This document shows, piece by piece, positions 1 through 11,197 of a stretch of 64,000 nucleotides of DNA. The stretch lies in the NCBI RefSeq assembly GCF_000348985.1, contig NC_035922.1, forward strand, positions 447,604 to 511,603, written 5' to 3'. The notes under the pieces are model-generated. The model saw only the letters and a program-made list of their open reading frames with translations, was not told the origin of the DNA and searched no databases. The DNA is from Huiozyma naganishii CBS 8797. Lineage: Eukaryota; Ascomycota; Saccharomycetes; Saccharomycetales; Saccharomycetaceae. The position numbers and the translations under genes were made by a program. Position 1 is the stretch's first letter; every line of letters begins with the position of its first letter.

Positions 1-1914
1 CCCGCCAATGATCTTCTGGACATTGTCCTGAACAGGACTCAGAGAAAGACACCTACGGTCATCAGACCAGGTTTCAAGATCACCAGAATCAGGGCTTTCT
101 ACATGCGGAAAGTGAGGTTCACTGCTGAAGGGTTTGAGGAGAAATTTGACGACATTCTGAAGGGGTTCCCCAACATCAACGACGTGCACCCGTTCCACAG
201 AGACTTGATGGACACTCTTTACGAGAAGAACCATTACAAAATTTCGCTGGCCGCTGTCTCGAGAGCGAAGTCTCTAGTTGAGCAAGTTTCGAGGGATTAC
301 ACCAGACTGTTGAAGTTTGGTCAGTCTCTGTTCCAATGTAAGCAATTGAAGAGAGCTGCACTGGGTAGAATGGCGACAATCGTCAAGAAATTGAAGGACC
401 CTATGAACTATCTAGAACAGGTCCGTCAACATTTGGGTAGATTGCCCTCTATTGACCCAAACACGAGAACGCTGTTGATCTGCGGGTACCCCAACGTCGG
501 TAAATCCTCCTTCTTGAGATGCATCACGAAGGCAGACGTTGAGGTCCAACCGTATGCTTTCACTACCAAGTCGCTGTACGTCGGGCATTTCGACTACAAG
601 TACTTGAGATTCCAGGCTATTGATACGCCAGGTATCCTTGATAGACCAACGGAAGACATGAACAACATTGAAATGCAATCCATTTACGCTATTGCTCACT
701 TGCGTTCGTGTGTCCTGTACTTCATGGATTTATCCGAACGGTGTGGTTTCACCATCGAGGCACAAGTCAAGTTGTTCCACTCCATCAAGCCACTTTTCGC
801 TAACAAGTCAGTCATGGTGGTCATCAACAAAACCGATATCATCAGACCAGAGGATTTGGACGAAGACCGTGCTCAATTGCTGCAGACTGTCAAGGATGTG
901 GATGGTGTCGAAATAATGTGTACCTCTTGTCAAATGGAGGAGAACGTCATGGAGGTTAGAAACAAGGCATGTGAGAAGTTGCTTGCATCCAGAATCGAGA
1001 ACAAACTGAAGTCGCAGGCTAGGATCAACAACGTGTTGAACAAAATCCATGTCGCACAACCACAAGCGAGAGACGATATTAGCAGAACTCCATACATCCC
1101 TGATGCGGTCAAGAGCTTGAAGAAATACGACCCAGAGGACCCAGAGAAGAGGATCTTGGCCCGTGACATCGAGGCTGAGAACGGTGGTGCCGGTGTCTTC
1201 AACGTTAACTTGAAGGATAAGTACATTTTGGAAGACGACGAATGGAAGAACGACGTCATGCCGGAAATTTTGGACGGTAAGAACGTCTACGATTTCTTGG
1301 ACCCAGAGATTGCTGCTAAGTTGCAAGCGCTGGAGGAAGAGGAGGAAAGATTGGAGGCGGAAGGGTTCTACAACTCCGACGACGATGAAGAAACTTACGA
1401 AGGCTTCGACGTCGAGGAAGTAGACGACATCAAGGACAAGGCTCTCTGGATCAGAGACAGACAAAAGAAAATGATCAAGGAGGCAAGAAACAGAAAGTCT
1501 TTGAAGAACAAAGCCATCATGCCTCGTTCCAAACTATCCAAGTCCTTTAGCCAAATGGAGAACCATATGTCCACTTTGGGCCACGATATGTCCTCGCTTC
1601 AAGAGAGACACAACGTTGCTTATGAAAAGGGTAAGTACAGGGAGAGAGGTGCTGACGTCGTCTTCGGAGACGTTGATGAGAGCACTGCCGCTTCTGTGTC
1701 CGAAAACGGTGGTAAGTTGAGGCAACAGGATAGATTGCTGGACGGTGTTGCCGATGGTTCTTCCAGATCGAAGGCCGATAGAATGAACAAATTGCAAAGA
1801 AGAGATAGAAACAGACACGCCAGACAAGGTGAAGCTGATAGACACACTGCTGTCTCTTTGTTGAAACATTTGCATAGTGGTAAGCGTGGTATTGGTAAGA
1901 CTGATTTCCGTTAA
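1..1914 (+). CDS. NOG1: Nucleolar GTP-binding protein Nog1 (5' partial)
   Basis: Essential nucleolar GTPase that acts in 60S pre-ribosome assembly. The reading frame is open from base 1, and the first in-frame ATG at 103 is internal. The 34 codons before it (beginning PANDLLDIVLN and ending RIRAFY) match the Nog1 N-terminus, so about 12 residues lie outside the window. G motifs are visible: GYPNVGKSS (G1), DTPG (G3) and NKTD (G4). A charged, coiled C-terminal half ends in GKTDFR. The visible 637 residues plus about 12 agree with the S. cerevisiae length of 647. In S. cerevisiae NOG1 lies on chromosome XVI near RPS6A; here it neighbours DTR1, a chromosome II gene. Confidence 0.97.
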   Translation, partial: PANDLLDIVLNRTQRKTPTVIRPGFKITRIRAFYMRKVRFTAEGFEEKFDDILKGFPNINDVHPFHRDLMDTLYEKNHYKISLAAVSRAKSLVEQVSRDYTRLLKFGQSLFQCKQLKRAALGRMATIVKKLKDPMNYLEQVRQHLGRLPSIDPNTRTLLICGYPNVGKSSFLRCITKADVEVQPYAFTTKSLYVGHFDYKYLRFQAIDTPGILDRPTEDMNNIEMQSIYAIAHLRSCVLYFMDLSERCGFTIEAQVKLFHSIKPLFANKSVMVVINKTDIIRPEDLDEDRAQLLQTVKDVDGVEIMCTSCQMEENVMEVRNKACEKLLASRIENKLKSQARINNVLNKIHVAQPQARDDISRTPYIPDAVKSLKKYDPEDPEKRILARDIEAENGGAGVFNVNLKDKYILEDDEWKNDVMPEILDGKNVYDFLDPEIAAKLQALEEEEERLEAEGFYNSDDDEETYEGFDVEEVDDIKDKALWIRDRQKKMIKEARNRKSLKNKAIMPRSKLSKSFSQMENHMSTLGHDMSSLQERHNVAYEKGKYRERGADVVFGDVDESTAASVSENGGKLRQQDRLLDGVADGSSRSKADRMNKLQRRDRNRHARQGEADRHTAVSLLKHLHSGKRGIGKTDFR

Positions 1915-2883
1915 TCTGTGAATAGATGCCGGGCCATCCAGTAGTATAATTGCGTTGTATTTCTGTTATGGTAGACGGTTACCCAAAACACAATATTCGG
2001 TCCCTAACAAGCATTGTCACCTAGGTGTAGATGTATTTTTTTGTCATGTCTAAGGTTTATTTTTGTATATTATATCTCGTTCTATAAACTTTTTTTGGAA
2101 CTCTCTCTAACTCTCCCTGTAGTTTGGTTAGAGTTAATATTTAAACGTATCCCCATAAAATAGAATGCAGATTCGCCTTATGAGTAACACCGGAGAATTA
2201 ATTAAAACAGCTCTGTTATGTATTGGAATTTAGTAGTTATTTTGAGAAATTTATTGTTGCTAATCATATTCTCTAAGCTTTTCATGGGAAAAAGATAGTT
2301 TGGAAGTTACTCAAGTCATACCTTAACTCTTTTTTTAAAACCTTGAGGGGGAGGGTTCAATGTTTACTCTACAGTCAAGTTTTATATTAATGCCCTGGGG
2401 CGGTATTCAATGGTTAACCCCGACTCCCACTCAACTTGTACTTTGTGCCGAGTAAGCAAGCTTCTGGGATACGGTTGATTTTTCGTTGTTATGTTGTTTC
2501 TGTAAGTGCTAAAGTAGGTTGTATTGGAATAAAGTGTGTAAAGATTGTTCGCTTTTCTTATTTAAGCCGTATATGTAATTATAGAAGTTATACAAGTTTT
2601 ACGTGCTTGATTAAGACTGGTTCGTTTGTTGGGTCCCGGGTTAAGAGACAGTCCTGGGTACATTCCAAGGGGGAGTTTTGCAATATATCCTGACAAATTT
2701 TAGTTTTTCGTCTTGACAAAGATAAAAAATCAGAGTTTTCCTAAAAAAGTAAAATTAAAGATTTAAGTTTTGAAAGATGACACAAAAGCAAGTGCACCAC
2801 CCGTCAACATTCCAGTCATTATCACTTTACATTTCTTCCTGGTACAAGTTGGAATTGAGTAACTTAAACAAAACCAAATCAAT
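1915..2883. other. Intergenic region NOG1-DTR1
   Basis: No supported gene. It holds the NOG1 3' end and the DTR1 promoter. S. cerevisiae has SSU1 and GLR1 between NOG1 and RPS6A; neither is visible here. The only short ORF (2436-2693) has no recognisable features. Confidence 0.6.
2779..2787 (+). promoter_or_regulatory. Middle sporulation element upstream of DTR1
   Basis: GACACAAAA matches the Ndt80 site consensus gNCRCAAAW. It lies about 100 bp before the DTR1 ATG. DTR1 is a sporulation gene in S. cerevisiae, so the site fits the expected mid-meiotic induction. This is a motif match only. Confidence 0.55.
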
Positions 2884-4500
2884 ATGGCCAGTGGAATTAC
2901 AAGCACAGAATCGTTCAAGTCGACAGATCCAGAAAATGAGCATATCGCCATGGCAAGGCTACGTCAGGATGTCCCGGCAACAGAGCAGGGAAATGGCACT
3001 CCAAATCATTCAGCATTTTTGGACGCTATTGACTTAAAGGAAAATGAAGAGAGTTTGGCTAATGTACAGACTCAAAGAAACTATACTTGCTTTACAAATG
3101 GCCAGATTTTCCTGATTTTTGTCATTATTACCTTTATTGGGTTTTTGGGGCCCATGTCAGGAAACATCTACATCCCCGCATTACCTTTGTTTCAAACTAT
3201 TTTCCACACCTCCACTTCAACTATAAATGCAACAGTCTCTGTTTTTATGGCTGTGTTTGCTGTTGGACCGCTTTTATGGGGAGCTTACGCAGATGTTGGC
3301 GGAAGAAAAATACTCTATTTACTTTCTCTAGCATTGATGTTTATCGTAAACGTGCTTTTGGCCTCATTAAGTCCCAATATTGTGGCCTTGTTTATTTTAA
3401 GGATAGCCCAGGCATTTGCATCAAGCTCAGTGATAGCACTAGGTGCTGGAACAGTTACTGATTTGATTGTTCCTTCTGCAAGAGGTAAGGCGATTGGCTA
3501 TTTTATGATGGGTCCCAACATGGGACCAGTTATAGCGCCAATTGTTGCTGGTCTAATTTTGATCAATACTGACCGGTGGAGATGGCTTTTTGGATTTTGT
3601 GCAATAATGAGTGGGGTTGCTCTACTCTGTGTTTGGATATTTCTTCCCGAAACTTTGAGATGTATTGTCGGAAATGGGGACCCCAGTTGGAAAGGAGAGA
3701 GTCCGCTTGACATTGAAGCACAAGAACTTGTGGAATGTCAACCTGCCAAATGGCAGTTCTGTGCAGATATTGGAATTCAAAAACCTGTTTCCAATGAGAC
3801 TACCTTCAAAGAGCTATATGTTCGCCCACCCAGGGCTGGTCTAAAAACTTATTGGTCTATGATAAAATTCCGTCCAATCTTCGTGACTGCTTCATGCAAC
3901 GCTTTGCTCTTTGCCAACTATTACGCATTCAGTGTAACGTTTTCTCATTTCCTAGAAGTTTCTTATCATTATTCAATGTTAAAAATAGGTGCTGCCTATG
4001 TCTGTCCAGGTATAACAATGATATTGGGTTCTCAATCAGGCGGGCATCTGTCTGATTTTTTACGCAAGCGCTGGAAAAAGAAAAACCCAGAAAAGGATTA
4101 TCCTCTGGAGCTGCGTTTACGCCTCAATATTGTCGGTATTGTAATTAACACAGCCGGGTGTATTGGTTATGGTTGGGCCATTTCTAGACATTTTCATGTG
4201 GCACTGGTTTTGTTTTTTTCTGCATTGCTTGCTTTCGGTCTCACTTGGGTGAACAACACTACTATGACGTACATGACGGAACTTATGGCGCATCGGGCAT
4301 CTGCAGGCGTGGCCGTAAATAGCATGTTTAGGAATATTGCAGCGGCGATTAGTTCTGGTATCATATTTTTACTATGTGAGGCCATGGGTGTCGGATGGTG
4401 TTTTACTGGACTGGGTCTTTGCAATTTGATCTCAATCGCGGCTATTACATATCTAGTAGGAGCAGCAGGCAAATGGCAGAAAGCTACGCCAAGAATTTAA
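2884..4500 (+). CDS. DTR1: Dityrosine transporter Dtr1 (MFS, DHA1 family)
   Basis: Twelve-segment major facilitator of the DHA1 drug:H+ antiporter family. In S. cerevisiae Dtr1 sits in the prospore membrane and exports bisformyl dityrosine for the outer spore wall. The protein has 538 residues: a hydrophilic N-terminus of about 70 residues, then membrane segments. The family motif A is at residues 129-142 (GPLLWGAYADVGGRK), followed by GPMSGNIYIPALP, YFMMGPNMGP and LPETLRCIVGNGDP blocks shared by Dtr1, Qdr1/2 and Aqr1. The C-terminal half (SQSGGHLSD, then CFTGLGLC near the end) is closest to Dtr1. The adjacent RPS6 and MADS gene reproduce the S. cerevisiae order DTR1-RPS6B-SMP1. An AQR1/QDR-type assignment is possible but less likely. 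Confidence 0.9.
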   Translation: MASGITSTESFKSTDPENEHIAMARLRQDVPATEQGNGTPNHSAFLDAIDLKENEESLANVQTQRNYTCFTNGQIFLIFVIITFIGFLGPMSGNIYIPALPLFQTIFHTSTSTINATVSVFMAVFAVGPLLWGAYADVGGRKILYLLSLALMFIVNVLLASLSPNIVALFILRIAQAFASSSVIALGAGTVTDLIVPSARGKAIGYFMMGPNMGPVIAPIVAGLILINTDRWRWLFGFCAIMSGVALLCVWIFLPETLRCIVGNGDPSWKGESPLDIEAQELVECQPAKWQFCADIGIQKPVSNETTFKELYVRPPRAGLKTYWSMIKFRPIFVTASCNALLFANYYAFSVTFSHFLEVSYHYSMLKIGAAYVCPGITMILGSQSGGHLSDFLRKRWKKKNPEKDYPLELRLRLNIVGIVINTAGCIGYGWAISRHFHVALVLFFSALLAFGLTWVNNTTMTYMTELMAHRASAGVAVNSMFRNIAAAISSGIIFLLCEAMGVGWCFTGLGLCNLISIAAITYLVGAAGKWQKATPRI

Positions 4501-4709
4501 TCCGGGCTGCGGATCAGAAATATTTAGCGTATAACGTATTATCAATTTTGCTGCATTTCTGTCTGAATTTAGTCCGGTAACTCTTCGACATTTTTTTTGG
4601 TTTAGGAGTACTTTGTTTTATTAGCTTAAAGGTTAAGAAATATACATAATTAGAAAGACACGAAGCATAAATAAGTGATCTTATTTATACTGCTCCAGAA
4701 GTTTTCTGC

Positions 4710-5695
4710 TTAAGCCTTCAAAGAGGAGGCTCTTCTCTTTCTGATCTCAGCCTTTTCAGCCTTCTTCTCAGCCAATCTCTTGGCCAACAATTGGGCGTAG
4801 TCGGCAGCAGCTTCTCTTTGAGCTTGAGCGTTCTTGACCTTCAAAGATCTTTGGAATCTCTTTCTTTGCAATCTTTGTGGAGTAACCAATCTTTGGATCT
4901 TTGGAGCCTTGGTGTAGGTCTTTTCACCCTTGGTGACCTCTCTTCTGACAACGAAGTCACGGACATCGTCCTCCTTGGATAGACCGAAGAACTTTCTGAT
5001 GTTGTTGGCTCTCTTTGGACCTAGTCTCTTGGCGACGGTGTCGTTGGTGACACCCTCGAATTCTTGTTCACCCTTCTTGACGATGACAAGGGACAAGACA
5101 GCTAGATCTGGGCCAACAATGGCACCTCTGACGGACTTTCTCTTTCTTTCACCGACACGTCTTGGTCTGTAACAGGAAGTGCCTTTAGCTAGAAGCAACT
5201 TGATTCTGGTTGGCAACAAAACACCTTGCTTCATTGGGAGACCTTGCTTGTCGTTACCACCGGAGATCTTGAAGACGTAACCCTTGAATTCGTCACCAAT
5301 GGCTTCACCTTCAATCTCTTGACCAATTCTCTTGTCGTAGAAGACACGGACACGGTGTTCGTCATCGACTTCGATACACTTTTGGGTACCGTTGACTGGG
5401 TAGGAAATGTTCAACTGTCATAAAAGTATTGAATAATGGAATACAATTTGTTAGTAAATGGAATAGGGTGTTCGGCTAACCGCAGGACTAGTTTCTAATG
5501 ATAAGATTAGTACTGCAAAGAGTAGGAAAACCTGAAGTAGGCAGAAAGAGAAAGTATCAGTCACAATTCCTTCGATACTTTATCTTCATTTAAAGTTTCA
5601 TAACTCCCGCTCAAATCCTCCAGCTGCAGTACTATCCCAATTTATATGTCATCAGCGACGCCGTATTGCTAATATGTGTCATTTCATACCTTCAT
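4710..5695 (-). CDS. RPS6: 40S ribosomal protein S6 (eS6), spliced
   Basis: Small-subunit ribosomal protein of 236 residues, the same length as in S. cerevisiae. Exon 1 is 5695-5690 (ATGAAG) and exon 2 is 5414-4710, beginning TTGAACATT, giving an [11 protein letters not shown] start. An ATG-only view of exon 2 would miss the first codons because it opens with TTG. The C-terminus KRRASSLKA keeps the paired serines phosphorylated downstream of TORC1. The intron sits after codon 2, as in both S. cerevisiae RPS6 copies. Two Rap1 sites lie about 315-350 bp upstream. S. cerevisiae has RPS6A and RPS6B, so a second copy elsewhere is likely. Confidence 0.97.
5415..5689 (-). other. Intron of RPS6
   Basis: Length 275 nt. 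On the minus strand the donor is GTATGA (5689-5684), the branch point is an exact TACTAAC (5456-5450) and the acceptor is ACAG (ending 5415). Splicing joins ATGAAG to TTGAAC and restores the conserved N-terminus. The A at donor position 6 departs from the usual GTATGT. Confidence 0.93.
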
Positions 5696-6438
5696 GATGC
5701 CTCGGTTGTCTATTACTTGCTAGTTAATCGTTAACCAACCTAGTAGCTCCACTATTGTATATTAGCAATTTGATATTTTTCAGCTGAATGCTCGTCTAGA
5801 ATTGTGGATGGCGTGCGGGCTCGGACGCCTCAACAGCGATCAGCCACTACGAACCCACCAAAAATGGGGCCACAATTAGTCCACTCCGCCTAGCCACAAA
5901 ACAATTTAGGTGGAAGCCCCGCTAAACGCTAGGCAGAACCACTGTCTGGTTGTCTTCCAATTTTTCACTTTTTTGTTTTTTTCTTTAAGAAAAAGCACAA
6001 AATGTTAGAATGTACGGATGTTTAAAACTGGTCATGGGTGTAGTAAAAAGTCTGTCCCAAATTTATTTTAAACGCTACGGAATATTTCTTTCGTACCTAA
6101 ACCCACAGTGCCTAGTGAGAGAGTATAGTATGCTGCCTATTGGAAAGGGGGGCCTTCTCAACTTTTGAATATCTATTATCTTGTCTGCAAAATGTCAAAG
6201 CAACATATGCACACCAAAACTAATTGCATGTTCGTTTTCTGGTGCAGGGCGTTACCGATCTTGAAGGGTTTTCTAATGAATTTAAAGATTATTTATTTTT
6301 ATTGAGTATATAGTAGCTGGGGACGTTCAATATTCGGTTTATCTATTTACCGAGTCACTCTTGTTTGAAGCACACAAATGCGCCGTTGCAATTGGATGTA
6401 ATCTCTTACTCTCTTACTTTATCTTCCACTTTTTTTTT
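5696..6438. other. Intergenic region between RPS6 and the MADS gene
   Basis: Holds the RPS6 promoter, with Rap1 sites near 6009-6042 and T-rich tracts at 5960-5990, and the 3' flank of the MADS gene. No other gene seen. Confidence 0.6.
6009..6042 (-). promoter_or_regulatory. Paired Rap1 sites of RPS6
   Basis: Read on the minus strand, 6021-6009 is ACATCCGTACATT, a strong Rap1 match. Positions 6042-6032 contain ACACCCAT, a weaker one. Two closely spaced Rap1 sites about 300 bp upstream are typical of yeast ribosomal protein promoters. Confidence 0.75.
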
Positions 6439-7530
6439 TTACCTCGTGTACCCATCGTAGTCCTTTGATGGAGGGTCTGATGGGTTCCCATACGCGTCCA
6501 CGAGTTGCGGCGGATAGTACTTTACTGCATTCCTATTTTGTGGTATGGGTGGGTATCCGTTAAAGTAGTTTGTGTATGTTATTCCTGCTGTTGTCATTTG
6601 GACGCCGTTGGTGTTGGCAGGGCTGTTATATTGTCCCATATAGGGATTCGGTGTTGGATACGCAGAGACCGGATTTCCGATGAAAGACCTTTGTGGCATA
6701 ACGAAATATTCTCCATAATATGGTGATAGGGGCTGTATATTTTGAGGGGTCAATCTGGTATCTATGGTCAGAACACTCCGATTCGATGTTAAACTTTGTT
6801 GTGAGTATTGAGTATTCACATCGGCAGACTGAGATGTCACCGAGCTTTGCCTACCACTTAGCATTTGTTCAGGAGAGGGGAGGGAAGAAGGTTGTACTGC
6901 TCCCGTTCTATCGTTGTTTAGGTAACTAGATGTATGGTCGTGTTGATTTATCGAAAGTGTTGGTATAGCCGGTTGTGTCTTTTTAGAATCATTGTTTAAT
7001 ATCTGAGAAAGTAACACTTTCCCCGGGGAGCTTCCCGAGGTACTAGAAGTTTTGGTAATGGAATCACGCTTCGTAGAATTCATCGAAGTGTCGGCGTGGC
7101 CATTTACTGAATGTAGCGGCTCCGTGGGCACGTGTTTATTTACACCGAAAGTAGGAGTCTCTCCTATCTCGGGCTCAGTCACTGAATCCGATCGCCTAAC
7201 AACGTTCGAATTTATTTCACTCTCGTTTGATTCATCATCGCTTTTCATACATGCCCTGATATCATCCAGTTCAGCATCGTTTATAGTGTTTTTGGTGACA
7301 TGTTTAATGGTTGGATCGTAAAGATAGGTATCTATTAAATCCTTCATGTCTGTTGAGCAAAACTCATAAAGTCTGCCCGTTTCGCTGATGATGATCAAAC
7401 CAACCCTTGCCCCGCAAAGGATGGAGAGCTCTTTTGATTTTTTCAAAAGACCAGATTTTCGCTTGAAGAAGGTCACGGTTCTACTTCTCTTCTCCGCTAT
7501 GGTTTTTATTTGAATTTTCCGTCTACCCAT
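6439..7530 (-). CDS. Divergent MADS-box transcription factor at the RLM1/SMP1 position
   Basis: 363 residues. The MADS box starts at residue 1 with [11 protein letters not shown] and continues through [19 protein letters not shown] to about residue 60, so there is no N-terminal extension, as in MEF2-type factors. The segment [10 protein letters not shown] resembles the Mcm1/SRF type more than Rlm1/Smp1. The remainder is low-complexity, Ser/Thr/Asn/Pro/Tyr-rich and probably disordered. S. cerevisiae Rlm1 (676 aa, cell-wall integrity) and Smp1 (452 aa, osmotic response) occupy this position next to RPS6. Synteny therefore suggests a fast-evolving member of that pair, but the sequence alone does not say which. 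The promoter faces the 4.8 kb desert. Confidence 0.8.
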   Translation of the reverse strand: MGRRKIQIKTIAEKRSRTVTFFKRKSGLLKKSKELSILCGARVGLIIISETGRLYEFCSTDMKDLIDTYLYDPTIKHVTKNTINDAELDDIRACMKSDDESNESEINSNVVRRSDSVTEPEIGETPTFGVNKHVPTEPLHSVNGHADTSMNSTKRDSITKTSSTSGSSPGKVLLSQILNNDSKKTQPAIPTLSINQHDHTSSYLNNDRTGAVQPSSLPSPEQMLSGRQSSVTSQSADVNTQYSQQSLTSNRSVLTIDTRLTPQNIQPLSPYYGEYFVMPQRSFIGNPVSAYPTPNPYMGQYNSPANTNGVQMTTAGITYTNYFNGYPPIPQNRNAVKYYPPQLVDAYGNPSDPPSKDYDGYTR

Positions 7531-9748
7531 TATTATATTGACTTTGTTGAAGAATTGAACGGATAAAGAATGTGGGGTATAAGCTATTGTGTGTATTTTT
7601 TATTTTAATTTAAACAAGAACTCGTAGTCACTATACTGCAGAAAGAAGAACTCGAGTTGAAATGAAAATAATTTCTGGTAAAAAGGTATAATCTACTGCA
7701 AAGAACGGGATCCTACACATATTTTGGGACCTGTCTCTTTAAATAGGAAGGTGAGGCGGGCGCCTACCTGCGATAAGATTCCAGGTGTCGGAATTATCTT
7801 TCGGTTTTTGTTTTTAGGGTGATAATAGGATGCTAATGATGAGGTAAACCAAGAAGAGCAGGCAAAAACATTCGTAGAGCGTTACCGGGTTTTATGCACC
7901 AAGATTTGGGAAACAATACGGCATGGCTCAAAACTAACTAGAAAAACCAATGAGGTAAGCTACCAGTGGCCACAATTAGGAGCACGGCGCAGCAGTTTTC
8001 ACAACTGTATTATCGAGAATCGAAAATCATGCGAAGTAAAAAAAAAAATTACAATCTTTTGTTAAAGGAAATCACCTCTTCCTGGAGGGGTGAGTTCCCA
8101 CACCCCCCGATATATACGGAACGTTACTGTTCCGCAGTTAAACGCGCTAACCTCGTCCATTTAGGTCCCGTAGTCCTCAACCCAGAAGTTACCGTAGAGG
8201 CAGTAAACCGAGTAGCGAAAAGGGAGTTTGTTAAATTTAGGCACACGTATAACCTTTGGGTCGTTGTGCAGTGGTTTGTTTGGCCCTTTTACTAATATGC
8301 CGCAGTAAGCTTGGTTTCCTTTCTCCAATTTTTATTGTCTTTTTCTTTGCTTAGGTTATTCCCGCAGAACACTGTTTTTTCATTAACCTTTCTGTATAGG
8401 AAAAAAAGTTCCAACGATTTTTGTCGGACGCATTACACAGGTTGGGAAGTTTACATAGAAGCACCCGGGGGAACTCCTGCTTGATTACAGCGCATTTATT
8501 ATAGTTCCATTTATGTCTTTTCTGTTGTGGTTCTTTGAAGCGATAAAAAGGCCATTTGATAGGGTTAACACCCAGCAAATACCCATAAACGTCTAATATC
8601 CGAACAGGTAGTGTAGACGGATTGGTCTAAGGAAATTTACGTACTGCAAAAGGGGGCTCCTGTCTTTGCCTTGTGCTGCTCTTTTTTATTTCATCGAATA
8701 GATCCGAATTCTTAAAGCTCAGTAATACCCGCTCAGAATGCAGGCAAGACGGAGAAGGGCATGTAGAAGTTTTTTTGGGAGTGGGACGTCACCATTTTCA
8801 GTGCAAAATTTTGAATGATAGTGAACAAAACTGAGGCACTTCAAAAGAAGAACAAAACGAAAAGTAATTTTCTCCTGTGCCGCAGTCCCCCTGGCCTAGC
8901 GTTCCTACGCAGGCATCTCAATCTAGACTCCCACATACAAGGGGGGATTAAAAGAAATGAAAAGACAAGGCAAAAGGAAACAGAATATGACTCGTTATGT
9001 ACACGGCAACAGATACGAGGCTTTAATTCAAAGCACCAATTGCCTTGAAATCTCAACTGAGACGGATACTTGACCTTGACTACTATCGACACAGGCAAGA
9101 ATTTGCCTTTCTATCCAAATTCCCTGTGCAATTTTTAGAAAATTGCTGTCCATGTGCAAATATTATATGTTGTTCAACAAGCTACATGCACGATGATATA
9201 GCACCAGTGAAAAAGAGAAAGAGTAATAGGGGCCAAATACTACAGTACCATCCCAGTGAGTTCTCCACTTCTTCAATTGGACCAACGTCGTATGTCTTAT
9301 CTTGCATCCTTCAATCCTCTTCATGGCCTTCATTTCTTCGTTCCTCGATTCTACACATACCGAGCAAGATTCAGAAGCTGACAAAACAAGAGTAAGAGCC
9401 AGGCTCAAAGATTATTGTACGTTGCCCATAATAAAGAAGGAACGGCATTATGAGATCCGAACCGACTCAGGAAACTGATAGTACAAAAAAATGTATATCT
9501 TTGTATAGTAGCAGCATAAAGAAGAGTTGTAGAGTTTTTGACCTTTTCGTACGAGGGACATAGAAGACGACGGACCCCCACAGGCCGACCCTCCAACTCT
9601 CTCTCCGCAAATACCGGCTGTGTAAATTCTCTACACTCCCCCACCAAAAAGAATTGAAAAGGGGAACTCAACTGCCGCGAATAACGGGCTTTGACAATCT
9701 ATTGAAGTGAGTGTGAACTGTTTTATCGGGTTCGGAAAAAAACGGTCC

Positions 9749-9822
9749 ATGCGAAAAAACAGAAAGAGACCCAGAACGAAAATGCGAAAAAACAGAAAGA
9801 GACCCAGAACGAAAATGCGAAA
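9749..9822. repeat. 33-bp tandem repeat, two full copies plus partial
   Basis: The unit begins ATGCGAAAAAACAG and ends CAGAACGAAA. Copies 9749-9781 and 9782-9814 are identical, and a third starts at 9815 and breaks after about 8 bases. The unit is purine-rich on the plus strand. It lies within the desert, far from a supported gene. Confidence 0.95.
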
Positions 9823-11197
9823 GAATACTAAAATATAATGACTACTGTATATAGACATACTAAGAAAACGGCGTACAACAAAGGCTAACAAGAGTATTTT
9901 CTCTACAACCTTTTCTGTAGAGTCCCGTTTAGGTAATAACCGCGTGCCTTTTTTTTGCTGCGCAGGTTTGAGTACACTATTGTTTTGGGTCTGTTTGTTT
10001 TTTTGTAATCATTGAAATGAATTTATTGGGATAAGTTTCCATATTTCTCGGGTCGTTGAAGTTCTGTGTGAACGAGAGATAAAGGGGTGTTAGCATGAGA
10101 AAGTGGATGGGCGCCAAGAACTGAATACACGATATTTTGTATTGCATTGCAGTGTGACAATTCACCGACACCTGATAATGCGGTACTTTCGTCCGTTATG
10201 TTGTCTCTACATTTCGTAATCGCATCCTGGTGTATTTCTTTATTTAGCATCTTACAAGGCAATTGTCCAACTTCTTTTTTTACTTTTCATTCCTAAGCAA
10301 CTCAAGCTGCCTACCTTGAATCCGTTGAGGCTTGGCAATATTGAAAGAGAAAAGATTGGCATCTCCTCCGCCTTTGTAACTTATTCTACTTTCTAGTGAC
10401 GATCGACGCTGTAATGGCGCCGTCATTTCTCTTATCGTGGAACGGCACTGACAAATAGGTAGAACTGCATGCCGCACGGAATCATCGAATTCCGTAGTCA
10501 CCTCTGTATCTCTCGCGATACCGAATAAGGTACTTTTTGCAGCACAACGGGGAAATTCAAAAATTATCAATGACCCCAAAGATAATAAAAAAAATGAGTT
10601 TAACACACACACAGTCCGGACCTGCAATTGAGGATCCGTGTTTTGCCATTTTAGTAAGACTCTTACATTGTTGTGGAGTGAAGTCGGTGTTATGGCGCTT
10701 TAATGTTGGTACCGGTCCAGCTGCATAGCATGTACTACTTGTTTCTTACCCAAGATAGCTTACACATTATCCGGTGGAATAATCTCAAGAGGGGGAGTAA
10801 TACAAAGAGGAAAGTTTTAATAGTATATCGGAATTAGCGTCAATGCATATTTATTTATTGTAGATGCACTGCCGTTGGTAAACTTGTTAACTTCAATCAG
10901 TATTTGCCTACATTATCGAAACACAATGTAGGCTGCTGGAAGAGGCTCGACTGTTCCTATTTTCCTCTAAAAAGAAAAAAACAAGTGAAAAAGGCCCATC
11001 TCAACTCGTCTTGTCTTTACCCCATTGAAGAGTTCAGTTGTTCTTAGTTGTTAGTTTTACATTATAATAACTTGTCAGATGCAGATAAATTGCATCATCT
11101 GGCATGCGTATAGCTTAGTAAAGAAAAAAAGCATTCCAATTCAAGCATGCTGTTGTTTTTCACTTTTGTACTCACTTCCTTGGGATCATCTATACTC

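Noticed and set aside
808..1464. 218-codon minus-strand ORF antisense to NOG1
   Set aside because: Shadow of the conserved NOG1 frame; the translation is Val/Leu/Phe-rich with no family features.
8092..8104. TTCCCACA as the end of a reverse-oriented LTR
   Set aside because: A partner TGTCGG end exists near 7783, but there is no target-site duplication and no internal similarity to the two LTR-like elements.
7966..8295. 109-codon plus-strand ORF in the desert
   Set aside because: It needs a GTG start, crosses a poly-A run and has no recognisable protein features.
8815..9395. Overlapping short ORFs on both strands (8815-9048, 8841-9098, 9045-9395)
   Set aside because: Low-complexity translations, mutual overlap and no conserved motif; they look like chance.
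10280..10627. 115-codon minus-strand ORF with a hydrophobic start
   Set aside because: It starts at TTG, and the first ATG is deep inside. No family resemblance and no syntenic partner.
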